Positions 24,440 through 36,816 of a stretch of 64,000 nucleotides of DNA are shown here, piece by piece (positions within the stretch are counted from its first letter, which is position 1; every line of letters begins with the position of its first letter). The stretch comes from Pyricularia pennisetigena. Lineage: Eukaryota; Ascomycota; Sordariomycetes; Magnaporthales; Pyriculariaceae. The notes beneath the pieces are model-generated. The model had not been told where the DNA came from. It saw only the letters and a program-made list of their open reading frames with translations, and did no database searches. The translations under genes and the position numbers were made by a program. The DNA is taken from NCBI RefSeq assembly GCF_004337985.1, contig NW_021940919.1, positions 1,957,874 to 2,021,873 of the forward strand. The letters run 5' to 3'.

Positions 24440-26586
24440 AAGGCAGGTAATTTACAAGGGTTTACTTTAAATCCGATAATAAAGGAGGTTTTAACAACGG
24501 ATTTCTTATATGGGAAACCCCCTTTTTTTCGGAAATAGTCCCTTTTATATTAAATTGTATAAAAGGGTCGCGTAACGGTGTACCGGGCCTACGAAGCCCA
24601 ATTTCACGTGGACTTTCAGGGTTTTTACCGCTAAACCTTTGCGTTACAGGTAAATTTTCGGCTATTTCCGTATTTTGTTCGGGATTTAGCTTTTCCGTTA
24701 CCGTATTTTCTTCCGGTTCCGAATCGGTGTAAATTTTATAATCCTCGCAATTTTCGGGGTTTATATTATTTAGTTTTATTTCCAACGGGGTTGTTTAGCT
24801 TTTAGTAACCCCTTGTAAAGCTTTGTTTAAAACGGTGCTATATTTACCTATTACACAGGCGTAATTCGAAATATTGTTATTTCGAATAAAAATATCGCAC
24901 CTTTTAACCTTCAAATAAAACGAATATTTAACGGTATTTAAACGTCCTTACATTTTGCGATCCTTATCATATATAGTATCTTTTAATAATACGCCCCCTG
25001 TATTATAATGTATAAAACCACTAACGATATTTATTCCAAACGAAAAAATATATAAAACGTTATTGAACGTAACCTTTTTAAATTCGTCAGCTTTTTGGCC
25101 GTAACGGACTTATATTTTTACAATTCCGTTATTTACTGGTTTAGCAGGGCCACCTCCTATACCGATTTCGACTGTAAAACCGGGGGTATAATCGGTAAAA
25201 AATTGCTTATTTGCAAAAATATATTGCGTATTACCTATATCGTACAGGATAGGGTAACCTAATTTCCATAATTTAAAGGTCCTTTTTACGCCGCGTCCAG
25301 GTTTCGTTCTAACTTTGAAATTAACTGCTAAACCCGTGGGTTTAGCGTTTTACTGGTATCGGTCTCCGAATCCAAATCCGAACGTAATTTTATAATTCCG
25401 CTAATAGCGGAATTAACCTCCTATTCCAAGGCGTGATACGTTGCGCTTTCGTTAACGTTACCTGGAATCGAACCCGTAAATAATTCGAAATTTATGAAAA
25501 TTTTGGACGTTCCAGCGGTTAATTCGCTGGAATTGGAGGATTTTATATTTTTTGCAAAAACAAAATTGGAATTAAAGTTTTTACTCTTTTTTTGTAATTC
25601 AAAGGTGTTTTCCTACCCATTATTTTCCTTTTTAACGCCCTTTTTAGCGTTTTTTTTGCCCGCTTTTTTGCCTTTAAACCTATTATTAGCGGTTTTAACC
25701 GTTAAAAAGCTTAAAATCGAATTTTCGGATATAAGGTCCGCCATAAAGTATTGCAAATTTAACTTTTCCGAATTTTGGCCTATTACCTGCAGGGCCCGTT
25801 GGGTATTGCGTTGGCGTTCGGTCCAAATAAAAAATATCCCTTCCAGGGCCCGTAGGTATTAGTTTCGTACGTTTACGGGGTTAATTTGTACGTTAGTATT
25901 CGTTAATTTAGCTACCAATAAATTAAAACGGTTGATTAATTAGGTATTAATTTCTTAAATTTCGAAAAGTTTATGGCGTGCAATTCCTGATAGAATAAAT
26001 TTCGATTAATTTCGGGTGCAGCGGAATAGTTATTTTCCAGGGTTTTATAAATCGTTACGGGGTTAAAACACCATGCATAGGATTTTAAAAATTCCTTAAT
26101 TAAGCTGTTTTTTATAAGCAATAATAGGATTAATTGTTCGTATTCCGGTAAGGTATAACCAATTTTAGGGTTGGAAATAAATTCCGCCATTTTTATAACC
26201 CTAAATTGTACTATTAACGCCTATTTCCACAAATCGTAATTGCTAACCCCTATTAATTTACAATTTTCGGGGAAGGAAAATACCCGTTTCGATCATTCTT
26301 TACCTATCCCGTTACCTAAAATGAGGCTACAAGGTGGATTAAGGGGTGCGGTAGCGGGTTTGCTTTCCGAATTACCACTACAATTAGTGGAATCAGCGCT
26401 TTTTAAGGTTAATAAAGCAGTTAATTGTTAAATTGTTCTTTGAAATTAATCTATTTGCGTAATTAACGCTTTTAATTACAAGTTTTAGGCTCGTAATTTA
26501 GCGGTTAAAACTTCGTTTGGGCTGGGTTCAAACCCTTGATTTATTGGAATTGGGCCTGGAAAACCCGATATAGGGCTGTTTTCCAT
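24440..26586 (-). pseudogene. copia-2 gag and linker
   Basis: A start ATG at 26584-26586 opens MENSPISGFPGPIP, followed by capsid-like sequence. The piece 25936-26190 (FISNPKIGYTLPEYEQL, then LHAINFSKFKKL) resembles the copia gag domain. The piece 24462-24785 is an acidic and proline-bearing linker. The same start is found in the fragment at 44736. Stops of the RIP type break the frame throughout. Confidence 0.75.
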
Positions 26587-27365
26587 TACAAGGTAACCTG
26601 AGTTCTAATTGCAATTCGCTAATTTATAATTATAATTAATTAACCTAATTGCTTAAAGGTAAATACCCTATTTAATTTAGGATTTGTTTCACCGTTTACC
26701 TTTTAACTGGTATAGGTTTGTAATTGCCAACTACAGGGTTTATTGCTATTTTTAGTAGTTAAAGTCCATTAAAATACAGGGTTGGAATTCCTAAAATCCC
26801 CAATTAATGGGTGCTTTGGTATTTGTACTAATCCAGATGCACGTAACGAATTCAATTCGTTAAATGGGTGCAGGGTAAATTGCAGGATATCGTGCAGGGT
26901 AGACTGCAGGGTATCGTGCAGGGTAAACTAACCATTAACGTAGTTCCGCTACAGGGTTTGTGGGTTATTGTAAACCCTATTCAACGCATTAGGATTTGAT
27001 GGGCTATTAACGAGCGAATACAGGGGTTTTTAGCCCTAACTCGCTAACGTAAACCCTACTAAAATTCTGAACCAATTACAATGGGTGCACGATCCACAAA
27101 AACCATACCAAAAATTTTGGATTTGCAATACAAGCGATCGCTGCAGTACCTAAAAGGGCCTAAATCGAACGCTAATTTTCAGCGATCCCCATTGTAATTA
27201 CAGGGGGTTAGGTGCGAAATTAGCGCCTAAAACCAACAATTTTGCACAAAAACAGCAATATTTTTGTCAATATGCGTGCTGTAAGGATGCGAGAATAACC
27301 AAAATAAAACCTGAATTTTAGGTTTTCCAGCGATGCAAAATACACTTTAATGCACAAACTAAAAC
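26587..27365 (-). other. copia-2 leader with short tandem repeats
   Basis: No coding frame. Contains tandem pieces of GCAGGGTA/TATCGTGCAGGGT at about 26868-26935. The same leader is partly present at 44437-44735. Confidence 0.6.
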
Positions 27366-27383
27366 CTTTCCGGGCTTATAACC
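27366..27383 (-). other. copia-2 primer-binding site, half-tRNA iMet type
   Basis: Directly inside the 5' LTR the element strand reads GGTTATAAGCCC. This is one RIP transition from GGTTATGAGCCC, the complement of the initiator tRNA-Met anticodon stem-loop. It resembles the Drosophila copia site, where a cut half of tRNA-iMet is the primer, rather than the usual TGG start complementary to a tRNA 3' end. Confidence 0.75.
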
Positions 27384-27942
27384 TGTTAATAATATAGGTT
27401 ATTAATAGGGGCTTAGGTACTAACCTAGGTGCGGCGTGGTGCTAATTGCGTTATAAAAACCTGTAATTACAGGGTTTAAATGCATTATATTATTTACTAA
27501 ATTTGGGATTAATAAATTTAATTTATTGGTGGGGGAAATTTTACTTTATTTCCCTAAAATATTTTCCGATATCAAAGTGGGGGTCCGCACCCCGCAAAGG
27601 ACTCCGGTACCGCACACGATTTTCTGAAAAATTATTTTGCATGCCTTGTTGAAAAAACACCCTTATTTCCATATAAACCATTTCTGGGTTCGTATTAATT
27701 TGCTGATTTGGTGAAAATTTTAACCCGGTCCAGGGTAGCTGACTCGTAACTAGAGGGTGGGTATTAAACCCGGTACAGCGCGAAACCCCATTCGCTGACA
27801 TTTTAAATCGCAATTCCTGCAATATATAAAATATAATAGAAAATCCGACAGCCCCATCAGCCCCATTTCGGCACTATCAATTGTGGTTTATATACAAGTA
27901 AGAGTGGACCCATTATATACTAAATGACGCATATAATTAACA
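27384..27942 (-). repeat. copia-2 5' LTR
   Basis: 559 bp, TGTT...AACA ends, followed by target duplication TTAAT at 27943-27947. It retains more cytosines than the 3' LTR. Confidence 0.94.
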
Positions 27943-28016
27943 TTAATGCTTTTTTTGGTCGTTATTAGTTACCTTATTAATTGGTTGGTAAATTATATAT
28001 GTATTATTTTCGATAA

Positions 28017-28162
28017 TTGTGATTGTCGTTACAATTTTGCCCCTATTTTTGTGATTGTTATTATAGTCCTACCTTTATTTCTGTGATTATTATTATAATT
28101 CTGCTTTTATTGTTGTAATTATTGTTACGATCCCACCCCTCCTTTTGTGATTATTGTTATAA
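28017..28162 (+). repeat. 32-bp palindromic minisatellite, five units (left arm)
   Basis: Five units, each with a degenerate TTGTAAC...GTTACAA palindrome and a C-rich spacer, spaced about 32 bp. The right arm has four units with exact 32-bp spacing at 52278-52391. It separates the unidentified gene from the SNF2-like coding block. Confidence 0.85.
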
Positions 28163-28189
28163 TTTTTGGTTTTTGCTAAATTAATTTTT

Positions 28190-31100
28190 TTTCGGTTTAA
28201 ATGCCCATATTTTACTAAAATTGGAACAGTTAACTTTTAAAAATTGGTTATAAACCAATAAAATAGGCATAGGAAAAACGATTATCTATTTTACGGCGAT
28301 TTATATATGGTAAATCCGTTATTAACACGACCGATTTATCCAAAATACCGACGAATATTTTCCCACTCTGATTTTCGTCCCGGCCAACTTTATTTCGCAA
28401 ATATTTAAAAAAATAATAACCAATTTCCCAGTTTTCGACGCTAGATACTATTAAAATTTAACCAAAATATACTCTACCGATACCCCGCGAGCGGTTGCTA
28501 TTTTTACCCAGGCGCAGTTTAATGATATTTTAACCAAATTCGCCGCCCGTAAATTTAATCCCAAATTTGCGGGTACAGTCATTATTATATTTTATTTGAT
28601 ATCTTTCATCCGAAAGATTACGCAGTTGGACGAAAATTATAACGCGGCAAAAATGGTTAATTTATAATATATGGATAAAATTATCGATTTTAATCCTGAA
28701 CAGCGCCTCCCCGACGTCGATAATTTTGACGATAATTCCGATATTAAAAATATCCGGCGTTTGGTTATATATTTACTATTTGGTATATTTTTTGAACGTA
28801 TAATTGGAAAAGAAATTTAATACCTCCGTTACCGCAAATCGATAATATACCGCGTATTTCGTTTTATTTTTTTTATTAATCGGGGTATAACCATTACCAC
28901 GCCGATTATTAACAAAATTAAGGATATTATTGGTTTTGGTACCCTGGTTTGGGATAAAATTGCGATCCCTTTCGCCCGACCTAAAAGCCTGTTTTGGGAA
29001 AATAGTGGTTATTTCGTCGTTTTTAATATCGATAAAGATATCAAAGCCTCCCTGTGAAAATTCGAATCGATGGATTGGAAATGGTAACTGTTTTACCTTC
29101 GAATTTTACATTTTATAAATCCTACCATTATCCCAAACGAAAAATCGTTAATAATTTTCCAATATACGGGCGTATTTACGGTACGTAAAAATATGGATAC
29201 CGGGTTTACCTTGCCCAGCGGTACAATTATTTATCCCCGTAAACGCATTTCGCCTTATAATATTATTATCAAAAAGCTCCAATTTGGCCACCGTTTCGAA
29301 AACGTTATAACGAATACCGAAACAATTTTTAAATAGATTATTACTGTATTCGTGGGCGAAAATACCGACGATATTAATCCCGTTTTATTAGGAATTCCCA
29401 CTAATACGGATACCGCAATTAATAACCGCTAAATTTCGGTTTTTTTTAATATAGGTTCTACTCGCCTGTTGCAGTTTTTGGCAATTAATTACTTTTTTTA
29501 ATTAATAATCCACGCCGAGGACGACACCCGGGATGTTAGTTCGGCGGAAGTGGGTAAAATGCTGGCGTAAAAAAAATGGATTTTAAAGCCAAATACCGTA
29601 ACGTCCAATAAAATTTTAAAAAAGGTTCACAAGAAGGAAAAACGTTTTGGATTGGTAATTGTGGGCGTTTTAATTTAATATAGCGGCGACGGTTTTTTTA
29701 ATTAAATTTATTCGAAAATTTGCATTAATTTTAAAACGTTACCTCCGTTGGGCAGGGTTAAAATAATCCATTTTATATTAAACGAATCGCTATTTATTAC
29801 CCGCGTGGTCGAAATTTGTATGGAGGAAAAAAAAGGGTTAACGCGTCCTGGTTATAACCCCCAATTTTCGGATTTAAGCGTAAATTGGTTATATAGTAGC
29901 AATTATTATAATCCCTTTTTTTCCCCATAATTATTATAATAATTATTACAGTTTTTTATATTTTTGGATTATAATAAATATTATAATACCTGTTATTTTT
30001 CCATTTTTGTGATAATTGTCACAATTTTTAACATACTTGCTAATTTTTTTTAGTTTTATTGCTTTTATTTTGAAAAAACTAATTTCGGAGTAATTTTTAT
30101 CCGTTTAAGCCTGTCCTAAACCGAACGCGATAAAGCCGTTTCCGATTTCACCAATTCCAGCTCTAGTTTTAACGTTTATATCCTAAACATTAATATTTCC
30201 AGCGCTGGTTTTAATTTGCACCCCAATTGTTATATTGCTATTATTATCCCTTTAATACAGAGCGCCAATATACAGTCGCAGATTTGTAATCGTTTTATTC
30301 GGTTGGCTTAAAATAAACCTATTATTTGGCGCATTTTCGAAATGCGAGGTATTTTTTTCGACTGGTTAAAAAATCGCATGTTTCGGAAAATTGATGCCCT
30401 TTTTTTTATTATTCCGGCCGTGGCTAATATATAGTAGGTATTATTTGAATATATTACGCGTATGCGTTTTTTCACAATTATCCAATTTCCAATTGTTAAA
30501 CAATATTTAACGTATAAAATAATGGTAACTATATTTTCCTGGCCTTTTAATTGCTTCGTTTGCATTGCAAAACCGCCCTGATATTTTAATCCTCTTTAAT
30601 TTAACAGGACGCGCCGCATAAGCGAATTTTATTTTCGCCTGGTTTTAATATTCGTATTAGATATTTTTAAGCAATTTAACGAACAGGATTTGGTTGAAAA
30701 AACGTTAGCTTTTATTTTAACGTTGGGTCCAGTCTATATTAATTATTAATACCAGGAGCAAAATGGTGGCCGTAATACGTTTACTAATTATATTAATTAT
30801 ATACATTTACTTTATTTCGGCTTTATTATTATAAATAAGGGGTTTGTGGTTAAATTAATAAAATGGATTAAAAACAGTAATGGATTTTATGATAAAACCG
30901 CGACCGCGCGGGCTATCGGGGCCCTAATAAGGGATTTTGGTTTTTGGGTTATTAAACGCCGGGAAACCAATTAATTGTTTGAAAAAAGCATTTTTGGTAA
31001 TAATAATACCGATTTCTTGGCGGTCGTTTTTCCGTTTTTTTCATTTATCGATTTTGGCTTTAATTATAATAAATTTATATTCGATTCATTTAAAAAACCT

Positions 31101-31400
31101 TGCATATTTATTTCGGAAAAGGATAAAAAGGAGGACAATTCGGTCCTTGGATTGTTTACCGCGACCCCAGTTCGGAAAAGGAGGCGTGGCGTTAATAAGC
31201 CCATTTTTGAAAAAACTTTTAACGTTGTTAAACCTTTCGTCTTTTCTAATCGGTTTGGGTTTTTTTATATGGCTTTTTGGGGGTTTAATGTTAGGAGATT
31301 GGGGGTTTTATATATATAATATTATAATAATTATTATTATTGGAACCCGGTTTAATGAATTTATTATTCGTGGTTAATAAGGTATTATAATAACGGTTAT
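28190..31400 (+). pseudogene. SNF2-like helicase, left copy (RIP-mutated)
   Basis: Counterpart of 49000-52240. A frame entering at about 28190 shows FGLNAHILLKLEQLTFKNWL, then Walker A as IGIGKT at 28261-28280 and motif Ia as LIFVPANF. Motifs V and VI are seen at about 30195-30300 as ISSAGFNLHP and QICNRFIRLAQ. A palindrome-bearing block at 29880-30053 interrupts the two halves and ends with TTGCTAATTTTTTTTAG, which looks like a fungal branch site and 3' splice site. Downstream a basic tail (FTATPVRKRRRG) is conserved on both arms. Stops are mostly TAA/TAG. Confidence 0.75.
29880..30053 (+). other. candidate intron with palindromes in SNF2-like gene, left copy
   Basis: The block splits the helicase domain. 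It starts at a possible donor GTAAAT (29880) and ends at TTGCTAATTTTTTTTAG (30037-30053). It contains TTGTGATAATTGTCACAA at about 30008-30025 and related motifs. On the right arm the branch site is TGCTAAC and the acceptor AG is AA. Confidence 0.5.
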
Positions 31401-31559
31401 AACCAAAATCCGTTTTGCTAAATTTATAATTGGCGGTGGATGGAGGATATAGTTTATTTGGGTAAAACAAATGGACAGGAAACGGGTTATTTATACGGAG
31501 GATTTTGGAGGAAATTATACCTCGTTTTCTATTTAAAACCAAATTTACGATTGGTATTT

Positions 31560-33987
31560 ATTTATTAAAATTTACTAATTTTGGGACGCTGTTTTACCTC
31601 CGTTATTCGCGGGTAAAGTCACCGTTATTCGTCCCTTAACTTTCTTTTATAATAAAACGATTTTCGTTTTTACCCGTTTTGGTTTACGTAATTTATATTT
31701 TATTATTTTAAATTTTATACGCCTTTTTCGTCGAATTTTTCGTATATTCCGTCCAGCAAACCTTTTTCGGTGTTAATTATACTATTAATATTTGAACTGT
31801 TTGTCCGGTTATATCCTTTTGTTGGATTTGCCCCTGTTTTTTTAATATCCGCCTGGAATAGCACGCTGTTGGGGCCTACGATTTTTTAATTGAATGCCTT
31901 CAATTTATCGCTTATTAGCTTTTTTAAACCCAAATATAATAAATTAGGGCCGTCGAAATTGAAATTGGGTAATATTTCGGTTTTTTCGTTTGCCCAACCA
32001 TTTTGGAATTATAAATACGTATAATGGATTATATCCTAATTGGTTAATATTATGTGGTATTTGCTGTTAATGCGTATACGGGCGATATATTCCAATATTT
32101 TGCGCACCGTAATTGCGATTGGCCTAATCGCTGCACAATTTAGGAATATTTTTCGTAAATCGTTCGTAAAATTACGGTTATTTTTAATATTTATAACTAA
32201 ACCCCTATTAATATATTTAATTGCTAAATTTGCCGGTCTAAATCCATTCCCGGCCGTGGTATATTCTACGAACGTTGATTTTAAAATCCCGGTCCGCAGC
32301 GGTTAATTTGTAATATTTGGCCGTAATAATTAGTGTAAATATTGCATTTTAAAACTATAGTTTCTTGCTTTACAACCGTAAAAAAATAGGACCAAATGCG
32401 GTATTATAGTTTTCAATACGCCGTAATTTTTTTAGTGGAACGCGCTTATTATTATTTATAAAAGATTAATTATTTGTAAATAGCGGCGTTACGTACGGAA
32501 AGCAATATTAATGTTGGGTTTTATATCCTTGAATGCAATATTTATTAAACCGTTAATATAATCAGCGAATATATTATCGTAAATACGGTTTACCACGGAA
32601 ATATATATATTAAATAATATATTAGTAAAAACCTTATCCAGGGCGTTTTTAAAAATTTAATCTCTACCTAATAATCCGTTTTGGATTAAAATAACAATTA
32701 TAATACACAAAATGCGGGACCGGAATGCATTTTATAAAAGCCGCAAAACGTGGTAAAACTTTTTTTTATTTTTTTAAAACTGGTTATATTTCCCTTACCT
32801 TAATATATTTATAATTATAATAGCGGCGTAATATTGCTATAATTGGTTAATAAAGCTAAATTCGATATGGAAAAACGTTAGTACGGGTAATATTTATCAT
32901 TTTTTGTTAAAAGGGCGGGATAATTCGATATAAATTCCTTAAATAATACGGATATATAACGTTATTTTTCAATCCTTATAAACGAGGAGCAGGACGGAAA
33001 AATAGTCGAAATAATCGGGTAGCAGGTTTAAAAAACGTTTAAAAACGATTTCGTGGACTTAGATAATTTTTGCGTATTCCCCTTAATTTTCGGTAATAAC
33101 GGGGGTTTGGATAAGGTAAAAAATTAATATAGCTTATGCAAGGGTAGGGTATTATGGGATTATTATAGGCGTATATGGGCGGTAAGGGAATAAAAAATTA
33201 CAAATTTGGTGTATTATATAATATTTGGCGCCTTCGTTTAGGTTTCCTCATATTATAAAAAGGCGGGCGTTTGTAATCATTTTTGGCGGAAAAATACGGT
33301 GGCGTACCATTGGGATTACGTATATCGTTTAGATCCTAGCATTAATATAAAGAAATACGATATTAAATTTTGTATTGGGTTACGTTCTCCATATCCAAAA
33401 TCCTATACCTTATCCAGAAAATTGAAATTATTATATATAAAGGATAATATTGGGTTAAAAGCGATCTTTTTTAAATTTGTTTATATTTTAATATATATGT
33501 ATATATATAAATGTAAAAATTTATTATTACTGTTCGCGGTAAAAACTAAATATAAATATAAGTATTACTAATAACGTATTCGGGCAACGGCGATAAATCA
33601 TTGCGTTAACCGTTTAATAATTTTATAAAATAAATATATTCAAAACCCGGATAATATATTTTTAATACGTCGTGGAATTCCATTATTTTTGAAATATAAT
33701 ACAAATACGCGTAATAAATAATTGTTTTTTTGGGGGGAATATGCGTGGGTTTAAATCGCCAATATTAATATAACGCGTTGGTTTTTTAACGTTAGGGGGT
33801 TTATGGTTTTGAAAAAAGTATTTAGTTCCAAATATATTACGTTCGAAATTTGTAACGATAAATAAAACGGGCGGTGGCCCCGGGAATATAATAATAGTAA
33901 AAATATAAACTTGTATAATATTGGTGTTTTGGACGGGACTTCCTGGGTGGACGTATCGAGTATTTGTTAAAATTAATCCATATCGCT
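31560..33987 (+). pseudogene. unidentified large protein, left copy, split by gypsy-2
   Basis: A single frame can be followed from about 32000 to the gypsy-2 insertion at 33988, broken only by TAA/TAG where glutamine fits. The best open part is 33299-33571, ending in a run of tyrosine, isoleucine and lysine. It continues after gypsy-2 at 41778. Conserved with the right arm at AGVCNHFWRK and YRLDPSINIKKYDIKFCI. An alternative frame (32040-32306) is also open and conserved, so the exact coding frame of 32000-32300 is uncertain. No family was recognised. Confidence 0.55.
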
Positions 33988-34175
33988 TGTTATAGGGTAA
34001 ACCAACGGCCTTGAGACCGTTAAGTATCCTTATTGGTATTATTACTAACGCTGGGGGAAAAGGGAGGAAAAGGTGTATGTCCGGGTCGTAGTAATATCCT
34101 TCCCTTTATATATTATCCCTGACCCGCTCTTGTATCTTATTACGTAATACGTACCTTAAACACGAATCTATAATA
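33988..34175 (-). repeat. gypsy-2 3' LTR
   Basis: 188 bp, TGTTATAGGG to TCTATAATA. Differs from 41585-41772 almost only by transitions. Confidence 0.94.
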
Positions 34176-34280
34176 TAGCCCGCATTCGCCCGTCCTTTAT
34201 CGGGTGTAATCCCCATTTGGGGGTATAGGGGCAACCCAGCGGGCGCGTATTTTAATATAATTTACCCATCCATTATTCCG

Positions 34281-34880
34281 GGCGGTATAGGCCCGTGGTC
34301 GGGTTTTACCCTCCTATTTTCGGCCGTAATTGTGTCGCGGGCCCCTTATCCCCGGTTCCGTTTACGGGCGGTTATCGTGGTTCGCCCTTTTATAATTTTG
34401 GTTAATATAGGTCCGTAGTCGAATTTTATTTTCCCGCTTTTGGCTGCGGTTATATCGTAGTTTTTTTATCGTATTTACCGTTTGCGGGTGGTTATCGCGG
34501 TTTATTTTCCTTTTATTTTGGGCGGTATAAGGCCGTGGTCGGGTTTTGCCCTCCTGCTTTTGGTTGCGGTAATGTCGCGGTTTTTTTGTCGTATTTGCCG
34601 TTTGCGGGTATTTATCGCGGTTTACCTTCCTTTTATTCTGGGCGGTATAGGACCGTAATCGGGTTTTACCCTCCTGCTTTTGGTTGCGGTAATGTCGCGG
34701 TTTTTTTGTCGTACTTGCCGTTTGCGGGTATTTATCGCGGTTTATTTTCCTTTTATTTTGGGCGGTATAGGACCGTAATCGGGTTTTGCCCTCCTGCCTT
34801 TGGTTACGGTAATATCGCGGTTTTTTTATCGTATTTACCGTTTGCGGGTATTTGTCGCGGTTTACTTTCCTTTTATTTTG
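34281..34880. repeat. 120-bp tandem repeat, five units, in gypsy-2
   Basis: Units start at 34281, 34401, 34521, 34641 and 34761 (GGCGGTATA in most units). The period is exactly 120 bp, or 40 codons, so frames pass through without shift. On the element strand the unit encodes a K, R and Q-rich peptide (for example KKPRHYRNQKQEGK); on the plus strand a hydrophobic one. The first two units are more diverged, the last three nearly identical. Confidence 0.93.
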
Positions 34881-35289
34881 GGCGGTATAAATTCGTTTAT
34901 TTATTGGCGCAATTCCTTTCCCGTGGTGGTTGCGGTTTTTACCTTTCGCATTTTTCCGCGTTATCGTTCTGGTCCTTTTTACCTTCCAACTTTTCCTTTA
35001 TTCGAATCCTTTTCGTCCCTATTCCTTCTTTTCTTTACCATTTTATCGATTTTTCCCGTTTTCCCCTCGTTTTGCTTTTTATTTGTATTACCTTTATTTC
35101 GGTCGACCTTATTTCCTATTTGTTCTTATTTATTATTTATATCGTTATTTATCGTTACCGCGTCGTTATTATATCCCGGGTTTTCACTTTTTTAATCGCG
35201 TTATAAATGGCGTTTGGATAAATTAGTACCGGTGGTGGAGGTGGCCGGCCTCCCCACCGTAATGGTTAATTACCTTCGTCGCACAATAA

Positions 35290-36522
35290 TAACGGCCGTT
35301 TATTTGTAAATCGTATCGATTAAATACCGATTGGGTAATATCGCTAATTTATATTTGCAACGTTTTTGTCGCGTTATCGGTACCGCGGAACTCCAGGGTA
35401 ATTTAAATAACGACGAATATACCGCTCCGGAAAATATATTTATTTTTTGCGTTTTTTGTGTAAAAGCGTCCAAAACCAACGGGGTTTGGGAATGTGGCTT
35501 TACCCCCGACGGTATTAATTATTAGCGATATCGCGACACCAAAAAATCGTATTATTATTATAACGAAACCGTTTACGTTTTTAATTTTATTTTCCGCCGC
35601 CGTTTGCGAAAATTAAAAACCACGACCTATAATAGTCGTTATATTGTCCAACCTTTAATTAAAAACACCGTCGTGGATGGTAAAAAAATTTTTGGTAAAA
35701 ATACCGTGTTATTTCGAAATTTTTTCACCGCGTATATTAATTGGGTCCGCGCCTATTAGGACGTACAGGATAAAATAGCGAATTCCGGGGCCGTAACGAC
35801 TTTTACCAAAACCATTATTTTTACTATTATATCCAATACCCCTTTTCGCAGCGGCGGTAATCGTAACCGTTAATTGGTACAAATTTTCGCACGCGGTTTC
35901 ACTTATTTGGAGGTGCGTTTAACTCCTTTAATATATAATTGTTTCGATAATATTATTAATTTTTAAAATTTTTCCAGGAACGCAATACGTCGCGTTATAA
36001 AAAAAATTTGCAAAAGGCGCGCCGAAATAATAACGCTTTCGTTATTTTAACTGCCGTTTTAACCTTTTCCCCCGCCGCTCCTATACGCTAATTTCGCCCC
36101 GCGTATTCTTTACGCTTTTTCGCCTTTATTATTACCACGCCCCGTCGACGTTTCGAAACTTTTTTTTCGCGTTACCCCGTCGCATTTCGTTTTATTCGTG
36201 CCCCGATTCGGTATATGTCTAATTCCTCGCGTCCCCGTACCCTATTTCGTTACGCCTTCGTATTTTTGGTCGTAATATAGGTAAAAACCCGTTTTTTGGA
36301 AAATCCCGTCGTAAACCTTTTTCAGTCGAAGGTATTGTCCGACGTTGTACCGCCTTATTGCGGGAGGTTAACCAATTCGCCAAACAGTGGGAGTTCCCGG
36401 TTTTTAAGGACGACGCGGAAAATAATAAAATAAAAAAGGAGGACGTCGAAATAAAAGAAAAAAATAAAAAGGAGGGAAACCTGGATGGCGAATTGGAAAT
36501 ATATAATTCGGTTTTTAATTAA
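35290..36522 (+). pseudogene. antisense ancestral reading frame inside gypsy-2
   Basis: Opposite to gag-pol, between the 3' LTR and the chromodomain, a frame from about 35290 to 36035 includes KASKTNGVWECGFTPDGINY and DGKKIFGKNTVLFRNFFTAY, with only glutamine-type stops. After one frame change it continues to TAA at 36520-36522, with RRCTALLREVNQFAKQWEF and a lysine- and glutamate-rich tail. Both pieces look like real protein, more so than the minus-strand frames there. Family not recognised. It might be an accessory gene of the element or an older captured gene. Confidence 0.5.
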
Positions 36523-36816
36523 TATTTTATCGCCGCGCAAAATTATCGTTTCGTTTTATATATATTAATTTAATTTAAGGATTGGGTGGGTGGGATGCGG
36601 CCACGTCGCCCCAAAAATGGGCGCGGGTTATATAACCGTCGGTTTATTTTTATTATATTTCGCCCCGGTAAAAGGTTTAATTTTGCGTATTTTTTTTACC
36701 GTACGTTTAATTAAATTAATATTAATTTTGGGTTTACCGCGTCGTTTTTTTTCCGGGGAACCGTCGACCTTTTAATTAATTATAGCAGCTTTTTGGTCCG
36801 GTTGGATATTTAATTA

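Larger units (their letters stand above)
20221..27942 (-). mobile_element. copia-2: complete Ty1/copia retrotransposon
   Basis: The element is 7722 bp with direct LTRs of 556 and 559 bp and a 5-bp duplication TTAAT at 20216-20220 and 27943-27947. The uninterrupted sequence in the right helicase element (near 52470) provides the empty site. Primer-binding site, gag, integrase, RT and RNase H lie in copia order on the minus strand. Reading frames are broken by many stops, so it is inactive. Fragments of the same family lie at 6104-6374 and 44437-45284. Confidence 0.95.

Noticed and set aside
34281..34880. CRISPR-like array
   Set aside because: Units are contiguous 120-bp repeats without unique spacers, inside a eukaryotic LTR element.
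34535..35206. 223-residue plus-strand open frame
   Set aside because: Its first half is the hydrophobic reading of the 120-bp tandem repeat; a 120-bp period keeps all frames open, so length alone is no evidence.
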